Under the pieces are notes generated by a model that had not been told where the DNA came from, searched no databases, and was given only the letters and a program-made list of their open reading frames with translations. A DNA stretch of 64,000 bases from the NCBI RefSeq assembly GCF_003344765.1, contig NZ_QPMH01000014.1:1-64000 (forward strand), written 5' to 3'. The position numbers and the translations under genes are program-made. Positions 1 through 8,465 of this stretch are shown here, in pieces; position 1 is the stretch's first letter; every line of letters starts with the position of its first letter. Source of the DNA: Ferruginivarius sediminum. GTDB taxonomy: Bacteria > Pseudomonadota > Alphaproteobacteria > Kiloniellales > Rhodovibrionaceae.

Positions 1-145
1 CCGGATCCCGCAACCCTGTCAGAAGCCGCTCGAAACGCTCCCAGCAAACCAGCGCCGACAGCCGATCCAGCCGCCCCGGCCGGCCCACGCTCGCCGACTG
101 AAACGCCTCGGTAAAGCTCAACTGACCCGTCCGCTTCAACGCCAT
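1..145 (-). CDS. IS5-type transposase, N-terminal part (runs off window)
   Basis: An open frame starts at ATG 145 and runs leftwards out of the window. Its first 48 residues read MALKRTGQLSFTEAF, then a short basic stretch and a WERFERLL segment. This is the usual N-terminus of IS5/IS1182-like DDE transposases (a QLSFTEA-type motif, then a helix around a conserved Trp-Glu). The catalytic domain would lie outside the window, so intactness cannot be judged. The match rests on family memory of the N-terminal motif only. Confidence 0.6.
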   Translation of the reverse strand, partial: MALKRTGQLSFTEAFQSASVGRPGRLDRLSALVCWERFERLLTGLRDP

Positions 146-305
146 TCCAACCTCACTGCGCCAACCACAAGCAGGGAATCACACCTCGCCCATTTCGCAA
201 AGGTCCCTGAGGGGGAGACGGCTAAGAAGCAATCGCTCCCTGGCGGGGGAACCTGCCCGCGAAGAGAATTGAGGAGCGTCGCTGGCGGCATGCCGCGGCC
301 AGTGC
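146..305. mobile_element. Non-coding end of the IS5-type element and flank
   Basis: This stretch upstream of the transposase start has no gene. At about 191-208, read on the minus strand, AGGGACCTTTGCGAAATG resembles the ACCTTTGC-type terminal inverted repeats seen in some IS5-group elements, so the element boundary may be near 208. The partner repeat lies outside the window and no target duplication can be checked. Confidence 0.3.
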
Positions 306-623
306 CTATTCGTTCATCATCTGCCGTCTGGCCTCGTCGAAGCATTCTTCCAGGCGCTTCTGCAGGCGGTGCTCGGAAAGGTCGACGTTGGCCTCGTCCA
401 GGTCGGCCTTGACCTTATCGATCACATCCTGGTCGCCCGGCATCTTCATGTCCGCCTGCACGACCGTGCGCGCATAGTGCTGTGCGTCGTCGTCCTTGAG
501 ACCGAGTTGCTCGGCCACCCACAGCCCGAACAGCTTGTTGCGGCGCGCGATCGCGCGGAAACGCAGGTCTTCGTCATGCTTGTACTTGGACTCGAAGGCC
601 TCTTCGCGTTCCTTGAAATTCAT
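306..623 (-). CDS. DUF1476 protein (F1-ATPase zeta-like inhibitor)
   Basis: A 105-residue, highly charged, helical protein beginning MNFKEREEAFESKYKHDEDL. This is the signature N-terminus of DUF1476, the alphaproteobacterial zeta subunit that inhibits F1-ATPase in the cytoplasm; family members are about 105 residues, so it is full length. ATG 623 is preferred over an upstream in-frame TTG at 626 because GAGGAGG sits seven bases before the ATG. It stands alone between the IS end and a divergent NRDE gene. Confidence is high for the family; the inhibitory role is inferred from characterised Paracoccus homologues. Confidence 0.9.
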   Translation of the reverse strand: MNFKEREEAFESKYKHDEDLRFRAIARRNKLFGLWVAEQLGLKDDDAQHYARTVVQADMKMPGDQDVIDKVKADLDEANVDLSEHRLQKRLEECFDEARRQMMNE

Positions 624-745
624 CAACTGGCCTCCTCAAAGGCGTGAGACATTGCCCGTCGCTGGGCTGGGTGGTAAGCGCGGCCTATCTTATAACGACA
701 AGTCGAGGCAAGGTGAACCGCCTCGAAGGAGCTTATTCGCAAGCG

Positions 746-1534
746 ATGTGCACCGCCGTCATCCTGCGCCGGCCCGAAAGCGCGTGGCCGCTGATCTTCG
801 CCGGCAACCGCGACGAGATGGAAGATCGCCCGTGGCGCGCGCCGGGGCGGCACTGGCCGGACCGCCCCGAGGTCGTCGCCGGCATGGACGAGCTGTCGGG
901 TGGCTCGTGGCTGGGCGTCAACGACCATGGGGTCATGGCCGCCGTCCTGAACCGCTATGGCAGCCTGGGGCCGGCGCCAGACAAGCGCAGCCGGGGCGAG
1001 TTGGTGCTGGAAGCCCTGGACCACGCCGAGGCACGGATGGCGGCCGAGGCACTGGCCGACCTGGAGCCGGCCGCCTATCGCAGCTTCAATCTCATCGTCG
1101 CCGACGCGCGTGCCGCCTTCTGGATCAAGAACCCCGGCGAGGACGAGACGAACGGCAGCCGCGGCCGCGGCATCGAGGTCCATCCGATTCCCGAGGGCCT
1201 TTCGATGGTCACGGCCTTCGACCTCAACGACGACCGCGGCCCGCGAATCCGCCGGTTCCTGCCGGACTTCCGCGCCGCCGAGGCACCCGATCCAGCGCGC
1301 GGCGACTGGAAGGCGTGGCAAGCTTTGCTTGCGCGCGGCGACCACGACGACGGCCGCTTCGGCAACAAGGGAGCTATGACGTTCCGCACGGAAAACGGAT
1401 TCGCTACGGTCTCCTCCGCCCTGGTCGCCCTGCCCGCGCCCCCCGCGACCCTGGACGAGGAACCGCGCCCCGCCGAGTTTCTGTTTGCCGCCGGCCCGCC
1501 GGACCGCACGCCCTACCGGCCGGTGTCGGGCTAG
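746..1534 (+). CDS. NRDE (TANGO2-like) family protein
   Basis: A 262-residue protein starting MCTAVIL with an early AGNRDE motif (about residues 17-22), which defines the NRDE/TANGO2 family. Members of this Ntn-hydrolase-like fold begin with Met-Cys, so ATG 746 was chosen over the upstream in-frame ATG at 644; a GAAGGAG lies 14 bases upstream, rather far. A GSWLGVN motif follows around residue 52, also typical. Eukaryotic TANGO2 is linked to Golgi organisation and haem or lipid handling; the bacterial role is not established. It is transcribed towards purC, with a 117-bp gap. Confidence 0.85.
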   Translation: MCTAVILRRPESAWPLIFAGNRDEMEDRPWRAPGRHWPDRPEVVAGMDELSGGSWLGVNDHGVMAAVLNRYGSLGPAPDKRSRGELVLEALDHAEARMAAEALADLEPAAYRSFNLIVADARAAFWIKNPGEDETNGSRGRGIEVHPIPEGLSMVTAFDLNDDRGPRIRRFLPDFRAAEAPDPARGDWKAWQALLARGDHDDGRFGNKGAMTFRTENGFATVSSALVALPAPPATLDEEPRPAEFLFAAGPPDRTPYRPVSG

Positions 1535-1651
1535 GCTGGGCGGCTGGAATTGTTTTACCGCCGGACAGTTGTTATATGACCTGCGCCGCGTGCGTCCGGG
1601 GGCATCCGCACCCCGACGTGTGCCGCGGCCAAGCGCGAGATAAAGGCAGAC

Positions 1652-2413
1652 ATGCGACGTAAACGTCTCTACGAGGGCAAGGCGAAAGTTCTGTTCGAGG
1701 GGCCCGAGCCCGGCACCCTGGTCCAGTATTTCAAGGACGACGCCACCGCTTTCAATGCCGAAAAGCGCGGGACGATCACCGGCAAGGGCGTGCTGAACAA
1801 CCGGATATCCGAATTCATCATGACCCGGCTGAACGAGGTCGGCATTCCCACGCACTTCGTGCGCCGGCTGAACATGCGCGAACAGCTTGTCCGGGAAGTG
1901 GAGATCGTGCCGCTGGAGGTCGTCGTACGCAACGTTGCGGCCGGCCAGTTCGCCAAGCGCTTCAAGGTCGACGAAGGCACCCCCCTGCCCCGTGCGATCG
2001 TCGAGTACTATTACAAGTCCGACGAACTCGGTGATCCGCTGGTCACCGAGGAGCACATCACCGCCTTTGGCTGGGCCGCGATCCAGGATCTCGACGAGAT
2101 GGTGCAGATGGCACTGCGGGTGAACGACTACCTGTCGGGCCTGTTCCGGGGCTGCGGCCTGCGTCTCGTCGACTTCAAATTGGAGTTCGGACGTCTCTGG
2201 GAGGATGAGCAGATGCGCCTGGTCCTGGCCGACGAGATCAGCCCGGACTCCTGCCGGCTGTGGGACGTCGAGACCGGCGAGCGCATGGATAAGGATCGCT
2301 TCCGCCGCGACCTCGGCGGCGTCGAAGAGGCCTACCAGGAGGTTGCACGCCGGCTGGGCGTGCTACCCGAGGCAGGCCCCGTCGACCTAAAAGGACCCAA
2401 GAGCGTTCAGTAA
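1652..2413 (+). CDS. purC: Phosphoribosylaminoimidazole-succinocarboxamide synthase
   Basis: A 253-residue cytosolic ligase of de novo purine synthesis that joins aspartate to CAIR using ATP to give SAICAR. The N-terminal [14 protein letters not shown]-lid motif, the [15 protein letters not shown] segment (about residues 90-105) and the C-terminal LVDFKLEFG motif are diagnostic, and length is normal. An AAGG-type ribosome site precedes ATG 1652. In many alphaproteobacteria purC is followed by purS and purQ; here the gene ends in a terminator hairpin and no other pur gene follows. Confidence 0.97.
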   Translation: MRRKRLYEGKAKVLFEGPEPGTLVQYFKDDATAFNAEKRGTITGKGVLNNRISEFIMTRLNEVGIPTHFVRRLNMREQLVREVEIVPLEVVVRNVAAGQFAKRFKVDEGTPLPRAIVEYYYKSDELGDPLVTEEHITAFGWAAIQDLDEMVQMALRVNDYLSGLFRGCGLRLVDFKLEFGRLWEDEQMRLVLADEISPDSCRLWDVETGERMDKDRFRRDLGGVEEAYQEVARRLGVLPEAGPVDLKGPKSVQ

Positions 2414-2440
2414 CTTCAGCACGTTACTGAATTTTCCTTA
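2406..2440 (+). terminator. Rho-independent terminator of purC
   Basis: A 9-bp perfect stem, TTCAGTAAC (2406-2414) with GTTACTGAA (2423-2431), closes an 8-base loop and is followed by TTTTCCTT. The left arm contains the purC stop codon, so the hairpin overlaps the end of the gene. Confidence 0.7.
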
Positions 2441-2443
2441 CCG

Positions 2444-2557
2444 TTAAATTGAGGTTTTTGGGCTTTCCTGCCGTTTGCCGCGGCCGCCGAGGCAGTCGGC
2501 GGCGAAGCAGGCCGCGAAAAGACTTCCAATACGCGCGAAGGCGATAAGGCCGGTCAT
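2444..2557 (-). CDS. Possible 37-residue small membrane protein
   Basis: A short frame beginning MTGLIAFARIGSLFAACFAA and ending with a basic tail. An excellent ribosome site, GGAGG, sits eight bases before ATG 2557. The first 25 residues are hydrophobic enough for one membrane segment or a signal-like anchor. It lies just upstream of, and on the same strand as, sequence running into the purC terminator, so it is convergent with purC. I do not recognise a family. The ribosome site and hydrophobic pattern are the only support. Confidence 0.4.
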   Translation of the reverse strand: MTGLIAFARIGSLFAACFAADCLGGRGKRQESPKTSI

Positions 2558-2636
2558 CGTTCTATCCTCCCTGACGCCCGTCCGACATGACATTGTACGA
2601 CGGTGCGGCAAAATGGATCGGTCGACCGGCCGGGTT

Positions 2637-2927
2637 TCAGTCGCGGTCACGCCCCAACAGCATCACGGCGGCGGCCATCGCCACCGAACCGAAGGTCACG
2701 ATCAGGCCGAAAAGCAGCAGTGCCCCGGCCAGCCAGCCGTGCCGGGATTCCAGGATAAGTTGGCGCAGGCCGCCCAGATCGAAGGCCAGGATTAGCGCCA
2801 GGAACGCAACCGCCCCGACGATACCGCCCACCACGTGATGAAGAAGGAAGCGCACGCCTTCGTACTGTGGCGCGTCTTTCGGAAGCAGCCGGGCGAGCCA
2901 TCGCTGTCCCGGCAGGCGGCGTGTCAT
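2637..2927 (-). CDS. Small inner-membrane protein with two helices
   Basis: A 96-residue protein with a basic N-terminus (MTRRLPGQRWLARLLPK) and two hydrophobic stretches at about residues 30-52 and 66-90, consistent with two transmembrane helices. Its ATG overlaps the TGA of the upstream CinA-domain gene (ATGA at 2924-2927), so the two are probably translationally coupled. No family is recognised; small two-helix proteins of this kind often accompany housekeeping genes in alphaproteobacteria. Function unknown. Confidence 0.65.
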   Translation of the reverse strand: MTRRLPGQRWLARLLPKDAPQYEGVRFLLHHVVGGIVGAVAFLALILAFDLGGLRQLILESRHGWLAGALLLFGLIVTFGSVAMAAAVMLLGRDRD

Positions 2928-3733
2928 CCCGTTCCGCCCGTGTGCCCTGCCGCGCCCGCCGTCCCGGTGTCTTCGGCCTCTGCCTCCACGGCCTCTTCAC
3001 GCGGCTCGGCGCCAAGGCGGCGAACCATGTCCTTCAACTCGCCCATCGCCAGTTCCAGGCGCGCGGGGTCGGCGACGCGCAGCACCAGGCTGGCGCCGAA
3101 GCGTCCCTGCCCATAGAAGGGATAGCTGCCCATCTCGACGTCCGGATAGCGGGCCTGGAGTTCGCCCAGCGGCTCCGCCAGGACACCCTCTGGCAACTCG
3201 GCCACCACGGTGCCGGTCAGCAGCGGACGCCCGCCCACCAGTTCGTGCGCGACCGATTCGAACATCGCCTGCATCACCGCCGGAATGCCGGCCATGACGT
3301 AGACGTTGCCGATTTTGAAGCCCGGCACACCGCTCACCGGATTCTCGATAAGATCCGCCCCCTCCGGCGTCCGGGCCATGCGCAGTCGGGCGGCCGTCAA
3401 ATCCTCGGGCTTATAGCGCCGATCCAGGATGGCGCGGGCTTCCGGGTGCTCCATCAGCGGACGCCCGACTGCATGGGCGATGCACTCGGCGGTGATGTCG
3501 TCGTGCGTCGGCCCGATTCCGCCCGTCGTGAAGACGTAGGTGTGCCGGGCACGAAGCTCGTTCACCTGATCGACGATGGTTTCGCGCACGTCGGGGATTA
3601 CCCGCGCCTCGGCCAGGCGCACGCCAAGCTCGTTCAGCCGGCGGCCCAGGAACGGCAGGTTCTTGTCGTGCGTGCGCCCGGAAAGGATCTCGTTGCCGAT
3701 GATCAGGAGCGCGGCGGTCACGGTCTCGGTCAT
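2924..3733 (-). CDS. CinA-like molybdopterin-binding domain protein
   Basis: A 269-residue protein with the MoCF-biosynthesis fold: an N-terminal LLIIGNEILSGRTHDKN segment and the TTGGIGPTHDDIT motif (about residues 68-80) match the N-terminal half of CinA. The C-terminal nicotinamide-nucleotide amidase domain (PncC) is absent, so this is the stand-alone short form common in alphaproteobacteria. Such proteins are linked to NAD-related pyrophosphatase activity, but the exact reaction is uncertain here. ATG 3733 is preceded by a GGGGG run; an upstream in-frame start at 3802 adds 23 residues that do not match the family. Confidence 0.88.
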   Translation of the reverse strand: MTETVTAALLIIGNEILSGRTHDKNLPFLGRRLNELGVRLAEARVIPDVRETIVDQVNELRARHTYVFTTGGIGPTHDDITAECIAHAVGRPLMEHPEARAILDRRYKPEDLTAARLRMARTPEGADLIENPVSGVPGFKIGNVYVMAGIPAVMQAMFESVAHELVGGRPLLTGTVVAELPEGVLAEPLGELQARYPDVEMGSYPFYGQGRFGASLVLRVADPARLELAMGELKDMVRRLGAEPREEAVEAEAEDTGTAGAAGHTGGTG

Positions 3734-3802
3734 GCCCCCACAGATCGACCGATCGCCTATCGAGGTCAAGCCTGAATGCGCCCGCCGCCGCTCCTGCTGC
3801 AC

Positions 3803-4618
3803 TCACGAGAGGGCATAGTTGTCGCGCGCGTAATCCTCCTGGAAACCCGAACGCTGGATGTTGCGATAGGAGTGCTGCGGATCTCCCTCCACCCATTCGC
3901 CGGTCGTGGTGAACATGATCTCGCACCCGACGTCCAGTGCATGCGCGATCCGGCGCGATAGCAGGGCCGCCTGCCCGCCCCGACCGCGCTTCGCCTTCGT
4001 CGTCGCGCCGTAGTCGAACCACGCGGCCTTGCCATGGATGAAGAGCGCACCCGTGCCCGCCGGCTCGCTTCCGTCGAAGCTCATATAGATGTGCCAGCCA
4101 GGACGTCCGACTAGCGAAGGCAGCAATTCCACACCCCCCTCGCCGAGGTCGAAGCCCTCGGAAACGATTCGCGCGAACGCCCCGGCATCTTCCGGGCCGA
4201 TCTCCCGCACGTTCAAGTCGCTGCGTGCGGCCGGTGCGGCATCGCGCCCGCGAATGAACTTCATCCAGCGCCGCCGGGGCCGGAAACCCGCGTCTTCCAG
4301 CCAGCCGCGCAACTCCGCCGGCCGCGCCTCCGGGTGTACGTGAACGAAGTAGCGCTCGACCCCGGCATCGGCATAGGCTTCCCGGATGCGCCCGATGGCT
4401 TCCCGCCGGACCGGCGCATCAAGGCCGAGGCCCTGGACGCGGTTCAGCACAATGCTCGGAATCGCCGGGATGATGGAGGCAAGCCCCCCGTCGATCTCCT
4501 CAAGCCGCATGCCCAGTCGCTGGCGCAGTTCCGCCGGCGCGGCGGCATGCAGGTCGGCAAGCGCGGCGCGCTCCACCTCCTCGGCCTGGAGGTGGTCGCT
4601 CTTCGTCATAATCGCCAT
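3803..4618 (-). CDS. GNAT-family N-acetyltransferase
   Basis: A 271-residue protein. The C-terminal half contains a GNAT fold: a GTGALFIHGKAAWF strand pair, then KRGRGGQAALLSRRI (about residues 215-230), which corresponds to the acetyl-CoA pyrophosphate-binding R/Q-x-x-G-x-G/A loop. The N-terminal half holds a second degenerate GNAT-like unit (FVHVHPEA), so the protein is probably a tandem. ATG 4618 has CGGGAGAA six bases upstream; an in-frame start at 4642 lacks one. Substrate unknown. It precedes the CinA-domain gene on the same strand with a 69-bp gap, so they may be co-transcribed. Confidence 0.78.
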   Translation of the reverse strand: MAIMTKSDHLQAEEVERAALADLHAAAPAELRQRLGMRLEEIDGGLASIIPAIPSIVLNRVQGLGLDAPVRREAIGRIREAYADAGVERYFVHVHPEARPAELRGWLEDAGFRPRRRWMKFIRGRDAAPAARSDLNVREIGPEDAGAFARIVSEGFDLGEGGVELLPSLVGRPGWHIYMSFDGSEPAGTGALFIHGKAAWFDYGATTKAKRGRGGQAALLSRRIAHALDVGCEIMFTTTGEWVEGDPQHSYRNIQRSGFQEDYARDNYALS

Positions 4619-4748
4619 TTCGGATTCTCCCGCCTGGGCCATCGCGCCCAGCTATGAGGGGCGGCGTGGCTGGACCGGCGATGCCGATCAGCAGCAACCT
4701 CAGGGTCTCGGCCACTACCGCTCTCCGCTAACCTTTTCCGCCATCCCG

Positions 4749-5852
4749 TCACGGGCGGCAGACGTACCAATAGTTTTGGATGTCGTGGTCCAGCTCGTTC
4801 ACCTCCACGCTGCCGAAGCCGGCGGCGTTGAAGTATTCCAGCGCCTTCTCCTTGCCCCACATCGCACCCAGGCCCTCGCCGTCCTGGGCCAGCGACACCG
4901 TCATGCAGTGCATGCAGGAAATGGTGTAGAGCAGCGGGGCGATAGGCTGTTCGCAGTTCAGATGGACATGGCTTGAGCCCTTGATGTCCTGCGCCAGATA
5001 GACGCCATCGGCCGTCAGCGATCGGCGAATGCCGCGCAGAACGGCCAATGGGTCCTTCTGGTCGTGTACGGCATCGAAGGTGGTGACGAAGTCGAATGCC
5101 GCCGGCTCGGCATCCCGGTCGAAGGTCGAGAGGTCGCGCGCCTCAAAGATGACGTTCGTGTTGCCGAGCTCGGCCGCCTCGTTGCGGGCGAAGGCGACGG
5201 CCTCTTCCGAGAGGTCATAGCCGACGAAGCGGCTGTTCGGATACCACGATGCCAGCAGATTCAGCGCCTTGCCCCGTCCGCAGCCCACATCGAGCACGCG
5301 GATACCGGACTCCAGCTTGTCGCCAAGGCCCGACACCAACGGCAGGATGTGGTTCCGCAAGGCCGGCAATACCGACTGCCCGCTGTCCTCGGCCATGATG
5401 TCGTGGAAGCGGTGGTAGCGTTCGTAAGGAACGCCGCCGCCGTTCCTGAAGCAGTGGACGATATCCTCTTCCACCGAGCCAAGCTGCGGGATGTACTGCG
5501 CGAAAACCGCGATGTTGTCGGTGGGCGCCGAGCGGCTGAGGCTGGCCGCGTGCTCCGCCGGCAGCGTGTAGGTTCCCTCCTCGGGATCATGCTCGACGAT
5601 TCCACCAACCGTCATCGCGCCCAGCCACTCGCGCACATAGCGCTCCTTCAGGCCGGCCGCATCGGCCAAGCCAGTGGTGGTGGCCGGTCCGATCTCCGCC
5701 ATCGTGTCGAACAGCCCGGTGCGATGCCCGATCGAGGTCATCAAGCACAGGGCCCCGGAATTCAGCACGTCTACTAGACGCTCGCCGAACGCCTCCGCGC
5801 GCGCCTCGTCGAAAGCCCGACTGTCCACCGCGGGCGAGGTTGCCGTTGTCAT
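4749..5852 (-). CDS. Class I SAM-dependent methyltransferase with N-terminal winged helix
   Basis: A 367-residue protein. The first 110 residues resemble the winged-helix dimerisation domain of O-methyltransferase-like proteins (ERYVREWLGAM around residue 70). The SAM-binding loop RVLDVGCGRGK lies at about residues 185-195, and an acidic GYDLS loop follows. ATG 5852 has a near-perfect AGGAGGAGACA ribosome site. It is divergent from a TetR gene and operator-like repeats lie between them, so it is probably the main target of that repressor. A paralogue lies at 35937-36992. The substrate is not predictable. Confidence 0.85.
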   Translation of the reverse strand: MTTATSPAVDSRAFDEARAEAFGERLVDVLNSGALCLMTSIGHRTGLFDTMAEIGPATTTGLADAAGLKERYVREWLGAMTVGGIVEHDPEEGTYTLPAEHAASLSRSAPTDNIAVFAQYIPQLGSVEEDIVHCFRNGGGVPYERYHRFHDIMAEDSGQSVLPALRNHILPLVSGLGDKLESGIRVLDVGCGRGKALNLLASWYPNSRFVGYDLSEEAVAFARNEAAELGNTNVIFEARDLSTFDRDAEPAAFDFVTTFDAVHDQKDPLAVLRGIRRSLTADGVYLAQDIKGSSHVHLNCEQPIAPLLYTISCMHCMTVSLAQDGEGLGAMWGKEKALEYFNAAGFGSVEVNELDHDIQNYWYVCRP

Positions 5853-5876
5853 TGTCTCCTCCTGCCTATCATTAAC

Positions 5877-5910
5877 CTGACCAGTCAGTATAAAAACTGA
5901 CTGGTCGGTA
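5877..5910. promoter_or_regulatory. Probable TetR operator (palindrome of two direct copies)
   Basis: A perfect 11-bp inverted repeat, GACCAGTCAGT (5879-5889) and ACTGACTGGTC (5896-5906), surrounds ATAAAA just upstream of the methyltransferase. Read as direct repeats, CTGACCAGTCAGTATAA (5877) and CTGACTGGTCGGTATAA (5897) agree at 13 of 17 positions. A third copy is at 6041. The position between the divergent genes fits repression of both by the adjacent TetR protein. Confidence 0.7.
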
Positions 5911-6040
5911 TAAACACGAGACCAGCCAAAACTGTCAACGGCAAATTCGCTAAAAGTTTTTAACACCAGCAGGCTATCAACCCGCTGTGCGGCGCCATGT
6001 CGCGGCACGCGGCAAGCCTCCGCCCGATTTCCTTATTGAA

Positions 6041-6057
6041 CTGACCGGATAGTATAA
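6041..6057 (+). promoter_or_regulatory. Third copy of the TetR operator motif
   Basis: CTGACCGGATAGTATAA matches the 5877 copy at 14 of 17 positions and lies 37 bases upstream of the TetR start codon. Its TATAAT-like right end could overlap the promoter of tetR, as expected for autoregulation. Confidence 0.6.
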
Positions 6058-6093
6058 TATGTTATTTACCAGAATAATCGAAAGGAGGAGCGG

Positions 6094-6723
6094 ATGCCCC
6101 GCAACGGTTCGACGACGCGCACGACGATCATGGATGCCGCCGAAGCGCTGATCCTGGAAACCGGGTTCTCGGCGACGTCGGTGGACCGCGTGATCGACCG
6201 CGCGGGCGTCACCAAGGGGACGTTCTTTTACCACTTCCAAAGCAAGGCGGGGCTGGCGCGGGCGCTGGTCGAACGCTACGCGGAACACGACCTCAATAAT
6301 CTGGAAAGCAATCTGGCGCGCGCGGAAAAGCTCAGCCGCGACCCGCTGCAGCAGCTCTTGATCTTCGTCGGGCTATTCGAGGAAGCGGCGGAAGCACTGA
6401 CCGAACCCTATCCAGGCTGCCTCTTCGCCTCCTATTGCAGCGAGGCTGGCCTGTTCGACCAGGACACGCTGCAGATCATCCGCGACACCATGACGACGTG
6501 GCGCACCCGGCTGGGCGCCAAGATCGAAGAGGCCATGGCCAAGCACCCGCCCCGCCTGGACGTCGATGCCGACAGCCTGGCGGACATGATCACTGTCGCT
6601 TTCGAGGGCGCCTTCATGCTGTCCAAGAGCCTGAGCGACCCGAATGTCGTCTCCCAGCAGCTTGGACACTACCGGAATTACCTGGAACTCCTATTCGCGG
6701 AAGCGCCGTCCGCCCCGGCTTGA
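6094..6723 (+). CDS. TetR-family transcriptional regulator
   Basis: A 209-residue repressor. The N-terminal helix-turn-helix is clear: TRTTIMDAAEALILETGFSA, then a VDRVIDRAGVTKGTFFYHF recognition segment (to about residue 48), typical of the AcrR/NemR group. The C-terminal ligand domain contains YPGCLFASYCSEAG, a segment shared with TetR_C-type regulators. An AAAGGAGGAG ribosome site lies just before ATG 6094. Operator-like repeats lie upstream of both it and the divergent methyltransferase, which supports local control. The inducer is unknown. Confidence 0.92.
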   Translation: MPRNGSTTRTTIMDAAEALILETGFSATSVDRVIDRAGVTKGTFFYHFQSKAGLARALVERYAEHDLNNLESNLARAEKLSRDPLQQLLIFVGLFEEAAEALTEPYPGCLFASYCSEAGLFDQDTLQIIRDTMTTWRTRLGAKIEEAMAKHPPRLDVDADSLADMITVAFEGAFMLSKSLSDPNVVSQQLGHYRNYLELLFAEAPSAPA

Positions 6724-6747
6724 GGAACGGTACGGCGCGTGACCCCA

Positions 6748-8190
6748 TCACTCTGCGGCCCGCTCCTCCGTAGTCGGCGGGATGTTCTGGTTCATCCGGA
6801 ACAGATTGCCGGGATCGTAATTGGCCTTGACCTGCGTAAGCCGGTCGTAATTGCTGCCATAGGCACCGCCGACCCGGTCCGCCTCATCGTCCGGCATGAA
6901 GTTGACGTAAACGCTTCCCGCGGCATACGACGCGGCGTCATTGAAGAAATCGCGCGCCCACTGGATACAGGTCTCGTCCTGCGTCGCGTCCTGCCAACGC
7001 GTGTGAACGTTCATGACGAAATGCGCATTGCGCTGCGTGAAGGCCGTCGCATCCGCCGGGACACGACTCATCGCCCCGCCCACGTGAGCGATGAAGATCT
7101 CGCACTCGGGCGTGGGAAGACGCCCGGCATACGCCAGCAAGATGTCGATCGCCGGATCGCCAAGTTCAAGGAAATCGTGAGATTTCCAGTAGTTCCGCGC
7201 ACCGGGGGTCAGAAGAGGGTCGAACGCCGCCTGCCATCCCGTGAAAGGATGCGGCCCCACGACATCGGCAATAGGCTCGCCAAGCGCGCGAAGCTCCGCA
7301 ACGGCCTGCTCGCCGGCCTGAATATCGCCGGTGTAGCACAGAGCGAAGACGAGAACCTCCGTACCGTGTACGTCTTCCGGCAGGAACGGCAACGGCGGCG
7401 CCTTGCGCAGAACCGCCCAGCAGGTCAGTTCGTCCGGCGCACTTGCGACAATCTCGCGATATCGCTTAAGCAGGTCGCGCGCGTTCGCGAAGGGGTGCAC
7501 GATCAGCCCCGAGAGAACCTCCGGGCCGACCGGGTGAAGCTGGAACTCGAAAGCGGTCACGACGCCAAAGTTACCGCCGCCCCCGCGAATAGCCCAGAAA
7601 AGCTCGGGGTTTTCCTGCGAACTGGCGCGCACCAACCGGCCATCGGCCGTGACGACATCGGCCGAGACAAGATTGTCCACGGTCATACCGTACATTCGCG
7701 TGGTCCAGCCGAAGCCGCCGCCAAGGGTCAAACCTGCAATTCCAGTCGTCGAATTGATGCCCGTCGGGACCGCCAGGGCATGTGCCTGGGTCTCGTTGTC
7801 CAGTTCACCCAAAGTTACGCCTGGTTCCACCCAAGCCCGCCGCGCCGCCGGGTCGACCCGGACCGATTTCATCGGCGAAAGATCGATCATCATCCCGCCG
7901 TCACACACGGCATTACCGGCAATGTTGTGGCCTCCGCCGCGCACGGCCAGCAGAAGGCCGTGATCCTGCGCCAGTTTGACCGCCTTCATCACATCTCCAG
8001 CCCCCGCGCAGCGCACGATCAGGGCAGGACGCCGGTCCACCATGCCGTTCCAGAGCGTACGCGCCACGTCGTATCCATCTTCGCCCGGCAGGAATACCGT
8101 TCCGCGACCGGCGGACCGCAGGGCCTCAATCGCTTCTTGTGGCACGTCGACGGACTCGCCGTTCAGGCCTTTGATCATTATGTCAGTCAT
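6748..8190 (-). CDS. FAD-binding oxidoreductase with berberine-like C-terminus
   Basis: A 480-residue PCMH-type flavoprotein. The GGGHNIAGNAVCDGG region (about residues 85-100) carries the His that usually binds FAD covalently. The second attachment site (a Cys in WGxGCxNFG) is replaced by RGGGGNFG, so a single covalent link is expected, as in 6-hydroxy-D-nicotine oxidase. The C-terminal VYVNFMPDDEADRVGGAYG and YDPGNLFRMNQNI motifs are the BBE domain. TTGGAG seven bases before ATG 8190 is a good ribosome site. No signal peptide is seen. Substrate is unknown; it is convergent with tetR. Confidence 0.88.
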   Translation of the reverse strand: MTDIMIKGLNGESVDVPQEAIEALRSAGRGTVFLPGEDGYDVARTLWNGMVDRRPALIVRCAGAGDVMKAVKLAQDHGLLLAVRGGGHNIAGNAVCDGGMMIDLSPMKSVRVDPAARRAWVEPGVTLGELDNETQAHALAVPTGINSTTGIAGLTLGGGFGWTTRMYGMTVDNLVSADVVTADGRLVRASSQENPELFWAIRGGGGNFGVVTAFEFQLHPVGPEVLSGLIVHPFANARDLLKRYREIVASAPDELTCWAVLRKAPPLPFLPEDVHGTEVLVFALCYTGDIQAGEQAVAELRALGEPIADVVGPHPFTGWQAAFDPLLTPGARNYWKSHDFLELGDPAIDILLAYAGRLPTPECEIFIAHVGGAMSRVPADATAFTQRNAHFVMNVHTRWQDATQDETCIQWARDFFNDAASYAAGSVYVNFMPDDEADRVGGAYGSNYDRLTQVKANYDPGNLFRMNQNIPPTTEERAAE

Positions 8191-8465
8191 GTTGGCACTC
8201 CAAATCCTGGCTCTCGGCTGCCACGGCAGCAGATTGGTACTTTAAAAATACCATCTTCTGGGTGGTCGGCGGAGTGCTCAGAAGCTGTATTAAAGGGGTG
8301 TCGGTTGGTCATAGACGGAGAGCCGAGCTTACCCAACCGCCTACGAAAGCCCTCGAACGATGGAGAGAAGTGGAGGTATCGCACGCTCATTATCTTCCCG
8401 TATGCTGCGAAGATGCCCAAGCTAAACGCGCCTTCACGATGAACGGCATCGGAGGATCATCGTTC

